A DNA stretch of 44,025 bases from Prolixibacteraceae bacterium (GCA_028282195.1 JANQII010000131.1:1-44025); one strand, 5' to 3'. Counted from the first letter of the stretch, positions 25,108 through 34,257 are shown. The notes: generated from the letters alone by a model not told the origin. Numbers and translations: made by a program.

Positions 25108-26313
25108 ATGAATTTTTCCTTGGGTAAAATATTGAAAGGAGATCGGATCATCTGGGTGGTTCTGGTATTTTTGTCCCTGGCCTCTTTGCTGATTGTATAT
25201 AGTGCAACCGGAAGGTTGGCTTATCGTCAGGCAGGAGGTAATACCGGCTATTACCTGATTCGGCAGATTGTTTTCATCCTGATTGGTTTTGGGGTGATGG
25301 CATTTCTGGTCAATATTATACCTGTAAAGTTTTATTCCTGGATAGCGCCATTGCTGTTGGTGGCAACGGTTTTAGCACTCTTTGCGGCAATTGTTCAGTA
25401 CAAACTTGATCCTTCAAAACCTACTCCGCGATCGCTGGATTTGGGATTTATCAGTTTTCAACCCGCAGAGCTAGCAAAAATATCGCTAATGATGTTTGTG
25501 GCGAAAGTGCTCGGTAAACGACAGAAAACGAAAGAAGATTTGAAAAAAGCTTTCATTTGGGTGATGGGAGTCAGCATGGGAATCTGCGGAATCATTTTCT
25601 ACGGGGATATCTCAACTTCAGCTTTAATTTTTGGAAGCATAATGGTGTTAATGTTTATTGCCAGGGTCCCGGTTAAATTATTGCTTTTGCCTGTTGTTGC
25701 GGGTTTGGCTTTAATGACACTTGTATATTTTACGGCCGACCATTTGCCCGGTTGGGCAGGGCGTGTTCACACGTTTAAAGAGCGAATTGATGACTTTGTT
25801 TATGGAGATGATCATGCAGCCTTGGGAACAACGCAGGCAGATTATGCCAGGCTGGCAATTTATGAAGGAGGAGGTATGTTTGGCAAAGGGCCAGGAGGCA
25901 GTGAGGTAAGCAATTACATGGAGGCAGCTTATAATGATTTTATTTATTCAATAATTATAGAAGAATATGGTTGGATTGGGGGAATTGCAATAGCAATGCT
26001 CTATTTGATTTTATTATACAGGGGAGTAGTAATTGTCCGGCGGTCAAACCGTACATTCCCCGCATTCCTAACGGCAGGGCTGGTGTTGCTGCTGGTATTT
26101 CAGGCCATCATAAATATGGCAGTGTCGGTTGGGGTTTTTCCGGTTACGGGACAGCCTATGCCGTGGGTAAGTATGGGAGGAACATCAACTTTGTTTACGG
26201 CAATTTCATTTGGTGTGATTTTGTCAGTGAGTTATCAGAATCAAAAAAATAGTGTTCAGGTTCAGGAGCAACCGGTAATGGTTGATGTGCCTGACGAAGA
26301 TGAAGAATTATAA
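25108..26313 (+). CDS. ftsW: Septal SEDS glycosyltransferase FtsW
   Basis: This polytopic SEDS-family peptidoglycan polymerase works with FtsI at the septum. About ten membrane segments are visible. Typical features are SLLIVYSATGRLAYRQAG in the first segments, LGFISFQPAELAKISLMMFVA, the extracytoplasmic loop with GKGPGGSEVSNYMEAAYNDFI, EEYGWIGG, and the C-terminal FPVTGQPMPWVSMGGTS. Length 401 is usual. The TAA is followed immediately by the murG ATG. Confidence 0.96.
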   Translation: MNFSLGKILKGDRIIWVVLVFLSLASLLIVYSATGRLAYRQAGGNTGYYLIRQIVFILIGFGVMAFLVNIIPVKFYSWIAPLLLVATVLALFAAIVQYKLDPSKPTPRSLDLGFISFQPAELAKISLMMFVAKVLGKRQKTKEDLKKAFIWVMGVSMGICGIIFYGDISTSALIFGSIMVLMFIARVPVKLLLLPVVAGLALMTLVYFTADHLPGWAGRVHTFKERIDDFVYGDDHAALGTTQADYARLAIYEGGGMFGKGPGGSEVSNYMEAAYNDFIYSIIIEEYGWIGGIAIAMLYLILLYRGVVIVRRSNRTFPAFLTAGLVLLLVFQAIINMAVSVGVFPVTGQPMPWVSMGGTSTLFTAISFGVILSVSYQNQKNSVQVQEQPVMVDVPDEDEEL

Positions 26314-27414
26314 ATGAAGAAATTGAAAGTCATCATAAGCGGAGGGGGAACCGGGGGACATATTTTCCCGGCACTGTCCATTGCGAACGAACTAAAGGCC
26401 CGTATGCCCGAGACGGATATTCTTTTTGTTGGGGCACTTGGGCGCATGGAGATGCAGCGCGTCCCGGATGCCGGATATGAAATCATTGGACTTCCGGTAA
26501 TGGGTATGCCTCGAAAGCTTTCGTTAAAAATGTTCAGGTTCGTGATGATGCTTTTCAAAAGTATGCACAGGGCAAGAAAGATTGTAAAAGATTTTCAGCC
26601 TGATATAGCAATTGGAGTTGGTGGCTATGCAAGTGGTCCGGTTTTAAAAGCTGCTTCGAAAAAAGGGATTCCTTGCATTTTGCAGGAACAAAACTCCTAT
26701 GCAGGGGTGACCAATAAATTGCTTTCAGCAAAAGTGAGAAAGATTTGTGTGGCTTATCCAAATATGCAGAAGTATTTCCCGGCAGATAAGCTTATTGGAA
26801 CGGGCAATCCGGTTCGACAAAACTTGCTGGAAGAAGTTAATAAGAAAGAGGCTTATAATCATTTTGGTCTAAAAAAAGGCCAGCCAGTGGTTTTGATTGT
26901 TGGGGGAAGTTTGGGAGCAAAAACACTAAATGAGAGTGTGATGGCAAATCTTGATTTGGTTGAAAAATCAGCTGTGCAGGTAATCTGGCAAACAGGTAAG
27001 ATTTACTATAAAAATATCATGGAGGGCTTGAAAGATAATCTTCCTGAAAATTTAAAGCCACTTGAGTTTTTATCACGAATGGATTTGGCATATAAAGTCG
27101 CTGACTTGGTGATTTCAAGAGCCGGGGCAGGTACAATCTCAGAGATTTGCCTACTGGGTAAAGCATCGTTATTGGTACCATCACCCAATGTTGCTGAGGA
27201 TCATCAGACTAAAAATGCTATGGCGTTGGTCGAGCAAGATGCGGCGGTGTTAGTGAAAGATGTTGATGCAAAAAAGGATATGTTACCTAAAGCATTTGAT
27301 TTGGTTTCGGATAAGAAAGAATTGGAAAAAATATCAGCAAATAGCACAAAGTTGGCTAAACCAAATGCTACAGCTGAAATTGTTGACGTTATTTTAAAAG
27401 AACTAAATAATTAA
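26314..27414 (+). CDS. murG: UDP-GlcNAc:lipid I GlcNAc transferase MurG
   Basis: This peripheral membrane glycosyltransferase (GT28) converts lipid I to lipid II on the cytoplasmic face. The N-terminal loop SGGGTGGHIFPALSIA binds substrate. VGGYASGPVLKAA and LQEQNSYAGVTNK follow in the acceptor domain. The C-terminal donor domain has GGSLGA and ISRAGAGTISE, then PSPNVAEDHQTKNA. At 366 residues it is complete. Its stop overlaps the murC ATG by one base. Confidence 0.97.
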   Translation: MKKLKVIISGGGTGGHIFPALSIANELKARMPETDILFVGALGRMEMQRVPDAGYEIIGLPVMGMPRKLSLKMFRFVMMLFKSMHRARKIVKDFQPDIAIGVGGYASGPVLKAASKKGIPCILQEQNSYAGVTNKLLSAKVRKICVAYPNMQKYFPADKLIGTGNPVRQNLLEEVNKKEAYNHFGLKKGQPVVLIVGGSLGAKTLNESVMANLDLVEKSAVQVIWQTGKIYYKNIMEGLKDNLPENLKPLEFLSRMDLAYKVADLVISRAGAGTISEICLLGKASLLVPSPNVAEDHQTKNAMALVEQDAAVLVKDVDAKKDMLPKAFDLVSDKKELEKISANSTKLAKPNATAEIVDVILKELNN

Positions 27415-28796
27415 TGATCGGTTTTGATCACATAAAGACAATCTATTTTCTCGGTATCGGAGGAATCGGGATGAGTGCGCTGGCTCGATATTTTAAGCAT
27501 GTAGGATATGAAGTGTTGGGCTATGACCGGACTGAGACTGTTTTAACCAGGCAACTTGCTGAAGAAGGGATTGATGTTCATTATGAGGATTTACCAGGTG
27601 TGCTGGAGAAAAGAGTGGAGAAGCTAAGTTGTCTGGTTGTTTACACGCCAGCTATTCCTGCTGATTTGGGTGAACGGGTTTTCCTGGAGGAAAATGGTTT
27701 TGTGATGAAGAAGCGCTCAGAAGTGTTAGGCATGATTTGCAATACCGGACTTTGCGTTGCTGTAGCAGGAACGCATGGAAAAACTTCGGTTTCAACCATG
27801 CTGGCCCATTTGATGAAAAACTCATTGGTTGGGTGCAATGCGTTTTTGGGAGGTATTTCTAAAAACTACCAAAGCAATCTTCTGCTTGACACCGAAAGCA
27901 AGTGGTTTGTTGCTGAAGCAGATGAATTTGATCGTTCATTTTTACGCTTGTTTCCAAATCTGGCCTTAATTACTTCAACCGATGCCGATCATTTGGATAT
28001 TTATGGCACGCACAATGAGATTGTAAATTCATTCAATGAATTTGCCGGTCAGGTTAAAGAAGGTGGCTCAGTAATTGTGAAAGAAGGATTACCAATAACA
28101 CAGACAAACAACAATGCCAGGTATTATTCATATTCGTTAACTGCAAAGGCTGATTTTTGTGCTGAGAACCTGGAATTGAAAGACGAAACGTATCGGTACA
28201 ATTTGATTTATCCGGAAGGAAAAGTTGAAGGTTTACGCTTAAATTATCCGGGGCTAATGAATGTTGAAAATTCTGTGGCGGCATGTGCTTTGGCAATTCA
28301 GGCAGGAGTAACTCCTGAAGAATTGAAAAAAGCATTGCCAAAGTATGAGGGGGTCAAGAGGCGCTTCGATATTCGCTTTCGTGGTAAAGATTATTTGTTG
28401 ATTGATGATTACGCTCATCACCCAACCGAGTTGAATGCAACTATAGCTTCGGTAAAAGCCATGTTTGAGACAAGGAAAATAACAGGGATTTTTCAGCCAC
28501 ATCTTTTCAGTCGAACCAATGATTTTGCAGATGGGTTTGCTGAAGAGTTAAGTAAACTGGATGAAGTTATCCTTCTGGATATTTATCCGGCTCGCGAAAA
28601 ACCGACGCCTGGAGTAACATCAAAAATAATTTTTGATCAGATTAAAAACGAAAATAAAAAGCTCATTAAAAAAGAAGAATTGACCGGGATAGCCGATGAG
28701 TTATACCCGGGGGTGATTATGATGATGGGCGCTGGGGACATTGATACATTAGTTGAACCGATGATTGAGAAATTAAGATTGAAAGAAAATGCGTAA
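27414..28796 (+). CDS. murC: UDP-MurNAc:L-alanine ligase MurC
   Basis: This cytoplasmic Mur ligase attaches L-alanine to UDP-MurNAc. The N-terminus has YFLGIGGIGMSALARYF. The ATP loop is GTHGKTS (119-125), then VAEADEFDRSFL and DADHLDIYG. The C-terminal part shows RRFDIRF, DDYAHHPTELNA and PHLFSRTNDFADGFAEEL. Length 460 is normal. It shares eight bases with the following ftsQ. Confidence 0.97.
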   Translation: MIGFDHIKTIYFLGIGGIGMSALARYFKHVGYEVLGYDRTETVLTRQLAEEGIDVHYEDLPGVLEKRVEKLSCLVVYTPAIPADLGERVFLEENGFVMKKRSEVLGMICNTGLCVAVAGTHGKTSVSTMLAHLMKNSLVGCNAFLGGISKNYQSNLLLDTESKWFVAEADEFDRSFLRLFPNLALITSTDADHLDIYGTHNEIVNSFNEFAGQVKEGGSVIVKEGLPITQTNNNARYYSYSLTAKADFCAENLELKDETYRYNLIYPEGKVEGLRLNYPGLMNVENSVAACALAIQAGVTPEELKKALPKYEGVKRRFDIRFRGKDYLLIDDYAHHPTELNATIASVKAMFETRKITGIFQPHLFSRTNDFADGFAEELSKLDEVILLDIYPAREKPTPGVTSKIIFDQIKNENKKLIKKEELTGIADELYPGVIMMMGAGDIDTLVEPMIEKLRLKENA

Positions 28797-29538
28797 GCCG
28801 GTTACAAATAGCATTGTATTGGTCATCTTGCTTGCAGTGATGATAGTTTCACTTGCATTTTCAGGCAGTGGTTTGTCAAGGGTTAAATGTTCTTCTGTAA
28901 ATGTTGTAATCAATGAAGATTCTCCAAGGTTTTTGGATGAAAAGGAAATTGAAAAGATCATTCTGAAAAATAATGAGAAACTTTTTGAAAAGAAGCTATC
29001 AGCTGTTAATACCGATGTAATAGAAGAAAAATTGGAAAAGGTAGCTTCAATAAAAAAAGCGGAAGTATTTAGAAAAATAAGCGGAACTGAGCTGGATTTC
29101 AAAGGGCAGCTAATTGTTGAAGTTGAACAGCGCAGGCCAATCGTCAGAATTATAGCTGGAAATAAAGATTATTACCTGGATGGTGAAGGCGTTAAAATTC
29201 CGCGTAATGATAAGTTTACGGCAAAAGTGGTTGTTGTAAATGGAAATGTGCCAGATAAATATGCACAGGAAAAACTTCTTCCTTTCGTGAAATTCATTGA
29301 TGAGAATGAGTTTTGGAAAGCCATGATTGGGCAGATATATGTTAGGCAGAATGAAGAATTGGTTTTGGTTCCTCAAATAGGTGATCAGCTAATTGAATTC
29401 GGGAAAGCAGATCAGGTTCGGGAAAAATTTAGAAATCTCAAGGCTTTGTACCAGCAAGTTTTTGCTGATACAGGCTGGGAAAAATATAGAAGGATCAACC
29501 TGAAATATGAAAATCAGGTGGTTTGTACTAAAAAGTAA
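28789..29538 (+). CDS. ftsQ: FtsQ-like divisome protein
   Basis: This 249-residue bitopic membrane protein has a short cytoplasmic tail, one membrane helix (about 7-24, SIVLVILLAVMIVSLAFS) and a periplasmic region. The region after the helix has the POTRA-like pattern of FtsQ (a FLDEKEIEKII strand-helix, then KVASIKKAEVFRKISG and QLIVEVEQRRPIVRI), followed by DYYLDGEGVKIP. FtsQ joins FtsL and the FtsWI complex. The sequence is divergent from proteobacterial FtsQ, and context between murC and ftsA carries much of the weight. Confidence 0.88.
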   Translation: MRKPVTNSIVLVILLAVMIVSLAFSGSGLSRVKCSSVNVVINEDSPRFLDEKEIEKIILKNNEKLFEKKLSAVNTDVIEEKLEKVASIKKAEVFRKISGTELDFKGQLIVEVEQRRPIVRIIAGNKDYYLDGEGVKIPRNDKFTAKVVVVNGNVPDKYAQEKLLPFVKFIDENEFWKAMIGQIYVRQNEELVLVPQIGDQLIEFGKADQVREKFRNLKALYQQVFADTGWEKYRRINLKYENQVVCTKK

Positions 29539-29543
29539 AGCTT

Positions 29544-30830
29544 ATGGGCAAAAGCGAAAAAATAGTTGCTGCAGTTGATGTGGGTACCACCAAAGTTGTG
29601 GTGGTGGCCGGCAAAAAAGGAGCAGACGGCAAAATTGAAATTTTGGGTTATGGGAAAGCCCGGTCAATGGGGGTCAAGCGAGGTGTCGTATTAAATATTG
29701 ATGAAGCGTTCACAGCCATTCATAATGCAGTTCGTCAGGCAGAAGATATGTTTGATGGCGATATTGATGAGGTTTATGTCAATGTTATTGGTCAGCAATT
29801 AAAGACTGTAGCCAATGGTGCTGAAAAATTTCTTGATGAATCCAGAATTGTATCAGAAGAAGATGTCAGACAACTTTTTGCAATTGCCCAAAATGTAAAG
29901 TTGCCTGAAGGATATAAGATTTATCATGCAAGCCCACAGTTGTTTACGGTAGATAATGAGCTTGGAATCCCAAACCCTGTTGGAATGACAGGCGAAAAAA
30001 TACAATCTGAATTTAAATTGCTGGTAGCACCTGAGGTGTATGAAGACAATTTACGACTATGTTTTGAGAGAGGCGCAATTAAGGTGCAAAAAGCAATGGT
30101 TGATCCATTGGCTTCTTCCGAAGTACTCCTGTCTGAAGATGAAAAAGAAGCTGGCGTAATTCTGTTGGATATTGGTGGTGGAACGACCAAAGTTGCGGTT
30201 TATCACGATGGTGTTTTGGGCTTTTCATCCTTAATTCCTTTTGGTGGAAATGTAATTACACACGATATAAAAGAGGGTTGTACAATCCTTGCTCGTCAGG
30301 CCGAATCGCTGAAAGTTCAGTTTGGCCAGGCAATGGGTGATTTTGCTCCCGAGGATAAAGTGGTTACCATACCGGGGATTTCGGGCTGGGAACCTAAAGA
30401 AATATCATTCAAAAACCTGGCTTTTATTATTCAGGCCAGGATGGAAGAAATTATTGATGCATTCTTTTTCCAGCTTGAAGAATCCGGTTTAATGGATAAG
30501 GTCGGTGCTGGTATTGTTATAACCGGAGGTACAGCTTTGATGCCGGATTTGACTCAGTTAATCAAATTTAAAACGGGTTTGGACGTAAAAGAAGGCATAC
30601 CACGTTTGCAGATTGATCCACAATGGAAAGAGTTGGAAGACCCTCGAAATTCAACAGTTCTTGGGTTATTAACCCTGGCACTTAATGATTCAGGGAATGC
30701 AGTTATTACAAAGAAGAAGAAAAAGAAGGTACGCTCTACACAACCTGGCTTTTTTAGTCAAATGAAAAAAGAAGTGGCTCGTCAGGTAACACTGTTCTTT
30801 GAAGATGAACAGGATACGGAAATGTTTTAA
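29544..30830 (+). CDS. ftsA: Cell division actin-like protein FtsA
   Basis: This cytoplasmic actin-fold protein tethers FtsZ to the membrane. Phosphate-loop motifs are AAVDVGTTKVVVV (near 9-21) and ILLDIGGGTTKVAVYHDG (about 205-222); the SHS2-like 1C domain lies between them. GAGIVITGGTALMPDL (about 315-330) is the adenosine motif. A flexible basic linker (TKKKKKKVRSTQ) leads to the C-terminal amphipathic helix GFFSQMKKEVARQVTLFF, the membrane-targeting sequence. Length 428. It is six bases after ftsQ and 18 bases before the first ftsZ. Confidence 0.96.
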   Translation: MGKSEKIVAAVDVGTTKVVVVAGKKGADGKIEILGYGKARSMGVKRGVVLNIDEAFTAIHNAVRQAEDMFDGDIDEVYVNVIGQQLKTVANGAEKFLDESRIVSEEDVRQLFAIAQNVKLPEGYKIYHASPQLFTVDNELGIPNPVGMTGEKIQSEFKLLVAPEVYEDNLRLCFERGAIKVQKAMVDPLASSEVLLSEDEKEAGVILLDIGGGTTKVAVYHDGVLGFSSLIPFGGNVITHDIKEGCTILARQAESLKVQFGQAMGDFAPEDKVVTIPGISGWEPKEISFKNLAFIIQARMEEIIDAFFFQLEESGLMDKVGAGIVITGGTALMPDLTQLIKFKTGLDVKEGIPRLQIDPQWKELEDPRNSTVLGLLTLALNDSGNAVITKKKKKKVRSTQPGFFSQMKKEVARQVTLFFEDEQDTEMF

Positions 30831-30848
30831 CGATTAAAATCCTCGCCT

Positions 30849-32126
30849 ATGGAGGACATTTTAAACTTTGGATTTGAACAAACTAAATCCTCAATCATTA
30901 AGGTGATCGGGGTCGGCGGCGGTGGTTGTAATGCAGTCAACCACATGTTTGATGAAGGGATTGAAGGTGTAGATTTTCTTATTTGTAACACGGATGCTCA
31001 GGCCATGCGGAATAGCAAGGTCTCAATTAAAATTCAGTTGGGGGTTACTTTAACTGAAGGCCGTGGTGCGGGTAATATGCCTGAGCAAGGAGAGCAGGCA
31101 GCTATTGAAAACCTGGAGGATGTTCGTTTGGTGCTGGAGAATACCAAAATGCTTTTCATTACTGCCGGACTTGGTGGTGGAACCGGAACAGGCGCTGCTC
31201 CGGTTATTGCAGAATTAGCCCGCGAGTTGGATATTTTGACCATTGCTGTGGTAACTATTCCATCCCCATCGGAAGGTAAAAGGCGTTTTGACCAGGCGTT
31301 GGAAGGGCTGGAAAAATTGAAGGACCATGTGGATAGCTTGTTGGTCATCAGCAATGAAAAACTGCATAAAATATATGGAGACCTCCCAGCTTCGCAGGCT
31401 TTCAAAAAGGCCGATAATATACTTGCTACCGCTGTAAAAGGAGTCGCTGAGATTATCACTTTACACGGCAATATCAATATTGACTATGCCGATGTAAATA
31501 CCGTGATGACCAAAAGCAAAGTGTTTATCATGGGAACAGGTATTTCTGAAGGTTCAAACCGTGCAATGGATGCGGTTCAAAAAGCTTTGGAATCGCCCCT
31601 TCTTGACAGTAATGATATCTATGGTTCAAAGGATATTCTTCTGAATATTACTTCTGGGAAAGATGAAATTACCATGGGTGAAATTGGCGATATTATTGAA
31701 TTTCTCCAAAACAAAGCAGGGCAGGATGCCAATATTATTTGGGGTAATGGAATTGACCACAAGCTTGGCGAAAAAATCAGTGTGACAATTATTGCTACTC
31801 GTTTTGATAAAAATCCGAGTAATATTTTGCAGGCCCGGGAACCAAAAGAAGAATTTGTTTTGGAAAACCAGGCCTGTGAAATAAACCTGGAAGATGACGA
31901 TGAAGAATTTTTCGATTTTGAAAACAATGAGAATAAAATAGCAGAGCCGGTAATCTCCGAAACTGGCTCAGCAAAATCAAATAAAAAAGAAAATACAGCT
32001 GCTCTTGTAAATGATGGTTCAGCTTTTAGCAAAAATAAGAACCAGGATAATGAAAAAGTCGATAGCTGGTTTCAACGCCAGTTTAGTAAACTTTTCGATG
32101 ATCAGGATGAAGCCATTAACAAATAA
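30849..32126 (+). CDS. ftsZ: FtsZ paralogue (upstream copy) with a non-canonical C-terminal tail
   Basis: This is a tubulin-like GTPase of 425 residues. The GTP-binding loops are intact: GVGGGGCNAVNHM (21-33, with C27 where the other copy has Gly), GGGTGTGAAP (109-118), and the synergy loop NIDYAD (210-215), so it can probably hydrolyse GTP on polymerisation. The TxPF segment reads TIPSPSEG. After a variable acidic linker (about 335-400), the end has no IPAYRR-type peptide; instead VDSWFQRQFSKLFDDQDE (404-421) can form an amphipathic helix with W407, F408, F412, L415 and F416 on one face. Hand alignment over about 300 residues gives roughly 60 % identity to the neighbouring FtsZ. An accessory, possibly self-anchoring, division role is inferred. 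Confidence 0.9.
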   Translation: MEDILNFGFEQTKSSIIKVIGVGGGGCNAVNHMFDEGIEGVDFLICNTDAQAMRNSKVSIKIQLGVTLTEGRGAGNMPEQGEQAAIENLEDVRLVLENTKMLFITAGLGGGTGTGAAPVIAELARELDILTIAVVTIPSPSEGKRRFDQALEGLEKLKDHVDSLLVISNEKLHKIYGDLPASQAFKKADNILATAVKGVAEIITLHGNINIDYADVNTVMTKSKVFIMGTGISEGSNRAMDAVQKALESPLLDSNDIYGSKDILLNITSGKDEITMGEIGDIIEFLQNKAGQDANIIWGNGIDHKLGEKISVTIIATRFDKNPSNILQAREPKEEFVLENQACEINLEDDDEEFFDFENNENKIAEPVISETGSAKSNKKENTAALVNDGSAFSKNKNQDNEKVDSWFQRQFSKLFDDQDEAINK

Positions 32127-32142
32127 CTAAAAGACAAAGCGT

Positions 32143-33561
32143 ATGTCAGACGATATAATGAATTTCGATTTAGATAAATCTTCAGGTACAATTATTAAAG
32201 TAATTGGAGTTGGTGGCGGTGGTGGAAATGCCGTTAACCACATGTATGAAGAGGGTATTAAAGATGTAGGGTTTATGCTTTGCAATACCGATGCACAGGC
32301 CTTGCATGGCAGCCCCGTTCCCCTGAAAATTCAGCTAGGTGAATCACTTACTGAAGGGCGTGGTGCTGGTAACAAACCAGAAGTAGGGCGTGAAGCTGCT
32401 ATTGAGAATATCGAGAATGTGAAGAAAATGCTCGAGAAAACGACTAAGATGGTTTTCATTACAGCAGGTATGGGGGGTGGAACCGGTACCGGTGCTGCCC
32501 CTGTAATTGCTGAAGCTTGTAAAGAGCTTGGTTTACTAACAGTAGGTATTGTAACCTTACCGTTTAGAAATGAAGGTCGTCGAAGAATCAAACAGGCAAT
32601 TGATGGTATTGCACAAATGGAAGGGCATGTTGATTCGTTGCTTGTGATCAATAATGAACGCATTCGTGAAATGTATGGTGATTTTAAAATCTCAGAAGCT
32701 TTTGCCAAAGCCGACAATGTACTTACCACTGCAGCAAAAGGTATAGCCGAAATTATTACGGTAGCTGGCTATATTAATGTTGACTTTGCGGATGTTGAAA
32801 CCGTAATGCGTACGAGTGGTGTCGCAGTAATGGGGTCTGCAACCTGCGGGGGGGAAGACCGTGCGCTGAGGGCAGTAGAAGAAGCACTTAATTCGCCATT
32901 GCTGAATAATAATGATATTGATGGAGCACGGAATATCTTATTAAATATTACTTCAGGAAGCGAAGAAGTAACTATGGATGAGATTGGCGAAATTACTGAT
33001 TACGTTCAGGCGAAAGCAGGTAATGATGCCGATTTGATTTGGGGTAATGGAGTTGATGAAAGCCTTGGCAATAAAATAACGGTAACCATTATTGCAACAG
33101 GTTTTAGTGTAACAAGTATTCCTGAAATGATGGCTGCCAGAAAGGTTGAAAAAACATACCATACCCTGGCTGATGAGCCACAAGCAGAACCTGCACCAAA
33201 GCCTACATCAAAACCCAAAATACCGGCTTCATCTGAGGGGATGAGCCGTAGCGGTCAGCGATCTTTTGAGTTTGATATCAATCCTGCTCAGGGAGATGAA
33301 TTTGATGCGCTTTATGGTGGCCCAAAAGAAAAAAAGGGAGAAGATGAAAATTTTTCAGTAAAAGTGGACTTTTCTACTTCAAGTGAAGAGGCTGTGGATG
33401 AGTTGGAAAACATTCCTGCTTATCGTAGAAAGAAAATGAATATTAAAGATGTTCGAAAAAAATTTGAGCAACGTTTGTCACGTTTTTCACTTTCACCGGA
33501 CGATGATGATAAAACCGTTTTAAGAGATAATAATTCATATTTACACGATAATGTGGATTAA
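32143..33561 (+). CDS. ftsZ: Cell division GTPase FtsZ (canonical copy)
   Basis: This tubulin-like GTPase forms the Z ring. Its motifs are GVGGGGGNAVNHM (22-34), GGGTGTGAAP (111-120) and NVDFAD (212-217). TLPFRNEG matches the usual TxPFxxEG. After a long linker (about 335-420) comes ENIPAYRRKK (422-431), which fits the conserved C-terminal peptide that binds FtsA, followed by a further 40 residues ending SYLHDNVD, a tail I associate with Bacteroidota FtsZ. I take this as the housekeeping copy. It starts 16 bases after the first copy and is the last gene of the tightly packed cluster. A MITE-like element follows directly. Confidence 0.95.
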   Translation: MSDDIMNFDLDKSSGTIIKVIGVGGGGGNAVNHMYEEGIKDVGFMLCNTDAQALHGSPVPLKIQLGESLTEGRGAGNKPEVGREAAIENIENVKKMLEKTTKMVFITAGMGGGTGTGAAPVIAEACKELGLLTVGIVTLPFRNEGRRRIKQAIDGIAQMEGHVDSLLVINNERIREMYGDFKISEAFAKADNVLTTAAKGIAEIITVAGYINVDFADVETVMRTSGVAVMGSATCGGEDRALRAVEEALNSPLLNNNDIDGARNILLNITSGSEEVTMDEIGEITDYVQAKAGNDADLIWGNGVDESLGNKITVTIIATGFSVTSIPEMMAARKVEKTYHTLADEPQAEPAPKPTSKPKIPASSEGMSRSGQRSFEFDINPAQGDEFDALYGGPKEKKGEDENFSVKVDFSTSSEEAVDELENIPAYRRKKMNIKDVRKKFEQRLSRFSLSPDDDDKTVLRDNNSYLHDNVD

Positions 33562-33590
33562 ACCACAATAATAAAAAAACTTATGAGAAA

Positions 33591-33688
33591 GTCATCCCGA
33601 ACTCCTGACTGCCGTCAGGCAGGTGATTCGGGATCTCCATCCGACAAAGATCCTGAATCAATTCCGATAGCTATCGGAACAGGATGAC
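33591..33688. repeat. MITE-like palindromic element, 98 bp
   Basis: The element is bounded by GTCATCC (33591-33597) and GGATGAC (33682-33688), a 7-bp terminal inverted repeat. Inside are CTGCC..GGCAG, an imperfect pair GATTCGGGATC/GATCCTGAATC, and the perfect 18-base palindrome TTCCGATAGCTATCGGAA (33662-33679). It carries no gene and separates ftsZ from yqeY. Parts of it recur near 102 and 14749. Confidence 0.75.
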
Positions 33689-33740
33689 GTGAATAAATTT
33701 TTGGAATTTGATTTTTGTTATTTGAAATTTCTTTGAAGAT

Positions 33741-34190
33741 ATGGGACTATTTGAACAAATAAATGAAGATATGAAAGCGGCCATGAAGGCACGCGAAAAA
33801 GAAAAGCTTGAAGCTTTAAGGGGCATTAAAAAGGTTCTTTTGGAAGCAAAAACTGCAAAAGGAGCATCTGAAGAATTAAGTGATCAGGACATTGTAAAGG
33901 CGATTCAAAAATTGGCTAAGCAAGGAAATGACTCAGCAAATATCTATAAAGAACAAGGAAGGCAAGATTTGTATGAGCAGGAAATGGTTCAGGTCAAAGT
34001 TTTTGAGACTTACCTGCCTGAGAAAATGAGTGATGAAAAATTGACCAAAGCGGTTCAGGAAGTTATCGATTCTGTAGGTGCAACCAGTATGAAAGAAATG
34101 GGAAAAGTGATGGGTGTTGCTTCTAAAAAGTTGGCAGGACAGGCTGATGGGAAAGATATTGCTGATAAGGTAAAAGCTCTTTTAAGTTAG
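33741..34190 (+). CDS. yqeY: GatB/YqeY domain protein
   Basis: This 149-residue helical protein is of the YqeY family, related to the tRNA-binding tail domain of GatB. The N-terminal helical part reads EQINEDMKAAMKAREKEKLEALRGIKKVLLEAK. The C-terminal helical domain ends with SMKEMGKVMGVASKKLAGQADGKDIADKVKALL, which is the family signature. Its biochemical role is unsettled; a tRNA-related function is presumed from the GatB likeness. The gene often follows ftsZ in Bacteroidota. A strong terminator lies at 34258-34282. Confidence 0.92.
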   Translation: MGLFEQINEDMKAAMKAREKEKLEALRGIKKVLLEAKTAKGASEELSDQDIVKAIQKLAKQGNDSANIYKEQGRQDLYEQEMVQVKVFETYLPEKMSDEKLTKAVQEVIDSVGATSMKEMGKVMGVASKKLAGQADGKDIADKVKALLS

Positions 34191-34257
34191 AGCTAATCAA
34201 TCAATTCTTAATAATACTATGGCGGGCTTCAATTTTGAGCCACGTATTTAGGGTAAT

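Noticed and set aside
31034-31477. 147-residue open frame on the minus strand
   Set aside because: It is antisense to the upstream ftsZ. The Ser/Pro/Val-rich composition is the usual shadow of a conserved coding frame.
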